Assembly: GCA_002633005.1 (NCBI GenBank)
Contig: NMRA01000352.1
Location: 5,882 to 69,881, forward strand
DNA length: 64,000 nucleotides
Direction: 5' to 3'
Source of the DNA: Phoronis australis
Taxonomy: Eukaryota > Phoronida > Phoronidae
A program made the position numbers and the translations under genes. The notes below the pieces were generated by a model that had not been told where the DNA came from, made no database searches, and was given only the letters and a program-made list of their open reading frames with translations. Positions 58,361 through 64,000 of this stretch are shown here, one piece after another. How positions within the stretch are numbered: the first letter of the stretch is position 1; each line of letters starts with the position of its first letter.

Positions 58361-58417
58361 GATGCCTGTTATCAAGTCTATCTAAACATAACAGTTTCTT
58401 TGAACCGCTCTTTTGTC

Positions 58418-58576
58418 CCCTTTTCCAGCCCTTTTTATCCCCTTTCCCCGTTTTTAGCCTCTTTTCCCGCCCTTTTTATCCGTTTCCTCCGCCATTTTAA
58501 TACCCTTTTCCCGCCATTTTATCCCCTTTTCCCGCCATTTTTATCCCCTTTCCCGCCCTTTTTATCCCCCTTTTAA
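58418..58576 (+). repeat. Degenerate 'cccttttcccgcc(a/c)tttttat' minisatellite
   Basis: About eight units of 18-20 bases. A related array is at 61458-61637, longer at its left end. Confidence 0.85.
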
Positions 58577-59377
58577 AGCGACATATGATCTTCATTCAAT
58601 CTGTGTTTCTTTGGCCGAAGGCGGTTTCAGTACAGCGGCTGTAACTGGAAAGTGTCTGTGCTGTGCAACTTTAAGAAAATACCGATTTTCCTAACACCCT
58701 TCCAAACCGTTGATTCAGTCGATCGGGGCAAATGAGTATCTGGGGAGGTAACTGAATGTTGTTATCGAGCAAAGAATGTCTGTTACCAGTAAAGAACTTG
58801 TAATGCGTGCCAGTGTATGCTGTTGCAGAAAGGATCGGCATTTGCTGCTCTTGAGATGGGGCTCTCAGTTCACACGGGAGGGTACTGTCTCACTGTGAAA
58901 AATTGAGACCAACGTGTTGCCGGGTGGTGAAATGCTGCAGACTAGGGTGGATATTTTGCCCACTCGAGTATCGTCTCTGGTCCGTATGGCTTTATGATAT
59001 CAAGAATGGCCTTGTAACGCTTGCAATCAGTGTATGTGTTGCAGCTCTCGTACTAAGAATAATGAGAATGTGTGTACAAACTGTGAGACAGGAACAACAA
59101 CACTATGCCATTAATAACAGGCCATTAATCAAACAAAATATGTTCAATTAGATAATGAAATAATATATAATGCTTCGTGATTTCTGGGTTTGTCATTATT
59201 TTTCCTTGCATGGTCCGTGTATTCTTCAATAAATATATATCGTCTTGATGGAATAATACATATGTGGGGGACGCGCCCTCCCTTTGTGAATTACGGAGTT
59301 ACCACTTTTTGTATACTTTTTGGGGGTTTCCTTATCACCCATGTTTTGGACGGGTCTTCACGCGCATTCTCTTGCTC

Positions 59378-59385
59378 TATAAAAA
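59378..59385 (+). promoter_or_regulatory. Candidate TATA box
   Basis: TATAAAAA followed by 'gcggcgcgc', then an ATG with good Kozak context ('atcacaATGa') 80 bases on. Only five codons (MSDVL) follow before a stop, so an intron would have to begin at once (GAC then GTATTG). A promoter of an unseen gene is possible. Confidence 0.4.
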
Positions 59386-59586
59386 GCGGCGCGCTTGTAG
59401 ATTAATTCGCGGACTGTCTGGGTGTGAAATCCGCACCAGCTACAAGTTCGCAATCACAATGAGTGACGTATTGTAACAAAGAGTCTATTAGTTGCCCAAT
59501 ACTTTTCTTTACATTCTTTTCCACTGATTGTAATTTTCGGCTACAATAATAAATTCGAATGTATTTTTAATTTATTGAACTCCTCC

Positions 59587-60760
59587 TTTTTCTCCCGCTT
59601 CTGGCTTTTCTATTTCAATACTCGAATTTCAAAACGAAACAGCTGCATCTATCCGTCAAGTCGACACCGGGGACTACTCACAACATCTAAAAACACAACG
59701 CTGCAGATAACATCCCTGCTACACATAGTTTTTGTCATTTCAAGAAATACCCACGTAAGAAAATAGCATTTGAATACATTCTTTGCAAAAGAAGGCAAGC
59801 TGTCAAAATGATTTCGATTGACTTCACAGTCACAATGATGAATCATCAACAATTACTTATTGTCTTTATGCATTGTTTTTAAAATCCTAAACAAATTTAA
59901 TTACCCTTAACATCGTTCACAACGTAACATTATTTTTGTGTTTCGTTTGCCTAAAAGTGACGTCATTTCTTGACGTTTTGGATAATGTAATGCACCTTCC
60001 TCATTAGAGTGATTCAAGTATAAGTTGAAGTCCACTTCTTTGAAATAAGACAATTCACACTCAGGAATAAAGTAGATGTTTCATTTATTTGAAATCTCAT
60101 GCAGAGCTATCTAGCTCTGTAAACCATTGCTTTTGATTTGTTTAGGGATAGAAACCTTTGTTATGGTGTTTTAGTGTCCTAGATTCTAATGGTTGACCTA
60201 CAAAAGCCGTCTGACGTCAGTAGGTCACCCGTGTTAAAAATCTGCGAGCATGCCTGCGGAAATTGCTTATAACATTCCGTTTTGATAAACAAATTCGTTG
60301 ATTTCTGATTTATTTGTTTATGTATCAATGACTGTACTTCGGGAGCAAGTTTTCTGTTATACAAAATTTGTTGAATGCACGACACTTTTCATTGTTCACG
60401 GTCTTTATTCCGTTGCGTTCATACTTTCTGAACAAAACTCTACTCTCAACTGAACATAGATACAGTAACTGACCTAGCGACATAATTAAAAGACACTCGA
60501 TATTTCGAAGCATACTTGTTTCATTCTCAAGTGAAGATAAAATGACGCAGTAATGCCACCACGGAGTATAAGCTGACGACACACATAGTGAGAAACGGCG
60601 GGTGTGAAATACTGCAAAGAATGCCATGAATTGGGGTAACAGGAAAGTCACGCAAACAAGTGTAACGTGCGGCGCGACCCTGTTTGCTGCTCATTCAAAA
60701 TAGGCTTCTCAAAAGCAATTAAAAGGGACTCTAATACTTTCAAACGCAGCACATCTTGCT
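59587..60760. other. Intergenic, no gene recognised
   Basis: AT-rich. Minus-strand frames at 60179-60385 and 60325-60651 have no domain. The phrase 'tgtttcattctcaagtgaag' near 60518 resembles the ends of some retroelements but cannot be assigned. Confidence 0.35.
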
Positions 60761-61210
60761 NNNNNNNNNNNNNNNNNNNNNNNNNNNNNNNNNNNNNNNN
60801 NNNNNNNNNNNNNNNNNNNNNNNNNNNNNNNNNNNNNNNNNNNNNNNNNNNNNNNNNNNNNNNNNNNNNNNNNNNNNNNNNNNNNNNNNNNNNNNNNNNN
60901 NNNNNNNNNNNNNNNNNNNNNNNNNNNNNNNNNNNNNNNNNNNNNNNNNNNNNNNNNNNNNNNNNNNNNNNNNNNNNNNNNNNNNNNNNNNNNNNNNNNN
61001 NNNNNNNNNNNNNNNNNNNNNNNNNNNNNNNNNNNNNNNNNNNNNNNNNNNNNNNNNNNNNNNNNNNNNNNNNNNNNNNNNNNNNNNNNNNNNNNNNNNN
61101 NNNNNNNNNNNNNNNNNNNNNNNNNNNNNNNNNNNNNNNNNNNNNNNNNNNNNNNNNNNNNNNNNNNNNNNNNNNNNNNNNNNNNNNNNNNNNNNNNNNN
61201 NNNNNNNNNN
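60761..61210. other. Assembly gap (run of N)
   Basis: 450 N bases. Long open frames reported across it are meaningless. Confidence 0.99.
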
Positions 61211-61457
61211 AACAATAACGTGGATCCGATGCCTGTTAGCAAGTCTATCCAAACATAACAGTTTCTTTGAACCTTGTTGTTCAATATAGGCCTTGGAAAT
61301 AAATGTTTGGTTTGTCGGCAAACGGAGATCTTTCTCCATGCATCTACGGACAGTTTGTCTTACCTACTTGCTCTGCAGCACCTGTAGGCAACTGGCATGC
61401 AAGCTTCTGGTATAAAACAGAGTGCACTTTGTCCTTTTGAAAATGAAATTGAGCATT

Positions 61458-61637
61458 TTTGTACCCTTTTCCCTCCATTTTTATCGCATTTCCCACCTTT
61501 TTAGCTTTTCCCGCACTTTTTATTCCATTTCCGCTCTTTTGTCCCCTTTTCCAGCCCTTTTTATCCCCTTTTTCGTTTTTTTAGCCTCTTTTCCCGCCAT
61601 TTTTATCCCCTTTCCCGCCCTTTTTATCCCCCTTTTA
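61458..61637 (+). repeat. Degenerate 'cccttttcccgcc(a/c)tttttat' minisatellite, second array
   Basis: Same unit as 58418-58576, in the second copy of the duplicated segment; unit number differs. Confidence 0.82.
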
Positions 61638-62399
61638 AAGCGACATATGACCTACATTCAGTCTGTGTTTGTTTGGCCGAAGGCGGTTTCAGTACAGCGG
61701 CTATAACTGGAAAGTGTCTGTGCTGTGCAACTTTAAGAAAATACCGATTTTCCTGACACCCTTCCAAACCGTTGATTCAGTCGATCGGGGCAAATGAGTA
61801 TCTGGGGAGGTAACTGTATGTGGTTATCGAGCAAAGAAAGTCTGTTACCAGTAAAGAACTTGTAATGCGTGTGTAAGGAAATGCTGTTGCAGAAATCATC
61901 GGCATTCGCTGTTCTTGAGATGGGGCTCTCAGTTCACACGGGAGGGTACTGTCTCACTGTGACTAGGGTAGATATTCTGCCCCCTCGAGTATCGTCTCTG
62001 GTCCGTATGGCTTTATGATAGTCAACAATGGCCTTGTAACGCTTGCAATCAGTGTATGTGTTGCAGCTCTCGTACTAAGAATAATGAGAATGTCTGTACA
62101 AACTGTGAGACAGGAACAACAACACTATGCCATTAATAACAGGCCATTTAATCAAACAAAATATGTTCAATTAGATAATGACATAATATATAAAGCTTCG
62201 CGATTTCTGGGTTTGTCATTATTTTCCTTGCATGGTCCGTGTATTCTTCAATAAATATATATCGCCTTGATCGAATAATACATATGTGGGGGACGCGCCC
62301 TCCCTTTGTGAATTACGGGGTTACCACTTTCTGTATACTTTTTGGGGATTTCCTTATCACCCATGTTTTGGACTCGTCTTCACGCGCATTCTCTTGCTC

Positions 62400-62407
62400 T
62401 ATAAAAA
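62400..62407 (+). promoter_or_regulatory. Candidate TATA box, second copy
   Basis: Identical TATAAAAA context to 59378-59385 with the same downstream ATG at 62481, in the duplicated segment. Confidence 0.38.
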
Positions 62408-62639
62408 GCGGCGCGCTTGTAGATTAATTGGCGGACTGTCTGGGTGTGAAATCCGCACCAGCTACAAGTTCGCAATCACAATGAGTGACGTATTGTAACA
62501 AAGAGTCTATTAGTTGCCCAATACTTTTCTTTACATTCTTTTCCACTGATTGTAATTTTCGGCTACAATAATAAATTCGAATGTATTTTTAATTTATTGA
62601 ACTCCTCCNGCCGTATTCCGAATTTGACACTTGAAATTG

Positions 62640-62812
62640 GATTTGAGCCCCCCCCCCAACACTAAAACTGCACACATTTAAATCTTGTTTCATTCGTATA
62701 ATTTTAATTACCATGGTTACTTAATAAACTCAACATTTCCCTATGCTCTTGCTGTTTTATTTTTGCGGCAGCCAAGGGGGGCCAGCCCCCCCCTAAATCC
62801 GCCTATGCAGAT
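62640..62812. other. C-rich/G-rich remnant resembling a transposon end
   Basis: 'ccaaggggggccagcccccc' followed by 'taaatccgcctatgcag' looks like the terminal 'cggatttaggggg' type sequence found at ends of several animal DNA transposons; a C-run lies at 62650. No second end was found. Confidence 0.35.
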
Positions 62813-64000
62813 ACACATGTGTCATCACTTACTAAGTTCAGCTTTTTCAAACTAATTTTTGTAAATACCTTTCTATTAATATGGAAATATTTAAAAGTTT
62901 TAACGTAAGAAGGTAACAAAAGTTCGTGTGGAAGTACATAAATTTGTTTAATTCGTTGTCTAGAGTAAATGTCAGTTAAGCTGTACTCTACATCAGGAGG
63001 TGAAACAATTTTGGAAAGCAAAATATTTCTAGAAAAAACAGTAGTTATTTCACTTAACCGGTTAACCGGGAAGTATGCATACATTTTGACCTGAAAAGCT
63101 CAGCTTTCAACTTCATCGGACGTCTCAAAGCAGCATAATGAATCCAATTTGAAAGCTTATATCTCTCAAAACCTCCCATGTCAGAAATTTGTTTTCGAGA
63201 TTCAAAAGATCTTTCACAAATATAATACCAGCCTCAAAGAAACTATTAAATAATACAGTCCTCCCATTAATCAATATGTTTTTGTTATTCCACACTACTT
63301 TGTTTACAATTGTTATGTCCTTATGTAAATGAACCATAATATCTTCCCAAGCAATCAAGATGTCATGATAGAAGGTATCAATATTTGCAAGAGCCAGAAA
63401 ATTACAGTCATAATTTGATTTAAAGATCCGACTACGTCCATCTGTTTTGAAAACATACATTAGAAACACTTCAAAAACTCTATTGTTTCATCTAAGCAAC
63501 GCGTAACCCACTTAACTAGTAATGACTTGTACATAATATTTATATCAGAACTGGCAAACCACCATTTTCGCGGGAATTTACAACTAATTTTTTGTCTAAT
63601 TCTGAATGACTTATTTTGCCAAACAAAACTTTTTATTGTAGTATTTATCTCAGCTCTACGCTCAATGCCAATCCCTAAATTACTCGTAACACAAATTAAA
63701 TTAGACAGCGCAAAAATTTTAATTACATTGATCCTGCCAAACAATGAACTGGAGTGCGAGTTTTCCAGATATCAAGAGACTTTTAAAACGACTTAATTTT
63801 TAGTTCAAAATTTAAAAAATCATGCTCTTGTTTGTTACGATTAAAAATATTCCCAGACTCTTGATTGGTTTGCCAGTCCACTTGAAGCCATAAAGTGGTT
63901 CAGAACACTCTTTTTCTCGACCTAAACACTACCCTTCACATTTCTTAATATTTAGGTGGAGCCCAGAGAATGAACCAAAATGTTAAAAAATTTAAAAAAA
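62803..64000 (-). pseudogene. 3' part of a decayed LINE ORF2 (reverse transcriptase C-terminal region)
   Basis: Read right to left. The edge region contains LHLNIKKCEG and KPIKSLGIF; then FGRINVIKIFALSNLICV, TTIKSFVWQNKSFRI and IMYKSLLVKWVTRCLD (63744-63460). The next frame has ILIAWEDIMV, VVWNNKNILINGRTVL, FEAGIIFVKDLLNL (63469-63125), then KTFKYFHINRKVF and KLNLVSDDTC (63084-62803). This is the post-catalytic region of L1/Tx1-type ORF2 proteins. The frame changes at least twice and stops occur, so it is dead. It continues past the window. Confidence 0.85.

Larger units (their letters stand above)
58361..62608 (+). repeat. Duplicated segment around the 450-base gap
   Basis: 58361-59586 recurs as 61228-62608 with few differences, plus about 0.15-0.25 kb extra near 61282-61540 in the second copy. 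The second copy ends exactly at the N at 62609. The run of Ns at 60761-61210 lies between. It may be allelic, like the other N-bounded duplicates. Confidence 0.82.

Noticed and set aside
60667-61339. Open frames of 177-199 codons on both strands
   Set aside because: They consist mostly of the N run at 60761-61210.

Overview
The window is animal nuclear DNA, not bacterial. It is AT-rich and intron-rich, with short domain-sized exons, consensus GT/AG splice sites, and debris of Penelope-like, LINE, SINE and MITE elements. The domain set (sushi/CCP, SUEL galactose/rhamnose-binding lectin, F-type lectin, F5/8 type C, kringle, PAN, TSP1, C-type lectin) points to an invertebrate, most plausibly a deuterostome such as a hemichordate, amphioxus or echinoderm. 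The species cannot be fixed from the sequence.

One gene dominates. It runs on the minus strand from a signal-peptide ATG at 56345 to a TAG at 3089. About 31 exons could be placed by splice sites and reading phase. Almost every module boundary is phase 1, and the lengths sum to a single open frame of about 2122 residues. N to C: signal peptide, SUEL lectin, CCP1, TSP1, PAN/apple, kringle, C-type lectin (2 exons), CCP2, F5/8C-1 (3 exons), CCP3, CCP4, F5/8C-2 (3 exons), CCP5, F-type lectin-like FTP (2 exons), CCP6-8, a second degenerate SUEL lectin, CCP9-16, then a transmembrane helix with a short basic tail. It looks like a very large mosaic type I membrane protein carrying several kinds of carbohydrate-recognition module. 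A role in recognition or adhesion is inference.

The middle of the gene grew by an internal tandem duplication. A block at about 17.64-27.63 kb (CCP7, CCP6, FTP, CCP5, F5/8C-2, truncated CCP) is repeated at about 27.64-40.58 kb (CCP4, CCP3, F5/8C-1, CCP2). The second copy has lost about 3.2 kb carrying CCP6 and the FTP domain, and it later gained a Harbinger-like MITE.

The assembly has traps. Single N bases at 5357, 33077, 48380 and 62609 each end a stretch that is then repeated almost perfectly, which looks like two haplotypes laid end to end. The extra F5/8C exons and CCP at 28.9-32.4 kb, and the extra partial PAN exon at 48.4 kb, are therefore probably not real additional exons; reading phase supports this for the F5/8C pieces.

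Outside the gene: 1-3.0 kb is downstream sequence with no recognised gene. The region 56.4-62.6 kb holds a candidate promoter, a duplicated segment of about 1.2-1.4 kb with a strong TATA motif, and a 450-base gap. The region 62.8-64.0 kb is the 3' part of a decayed LINE reverse-transcriptase ORF on the minus strand that runs off the window.
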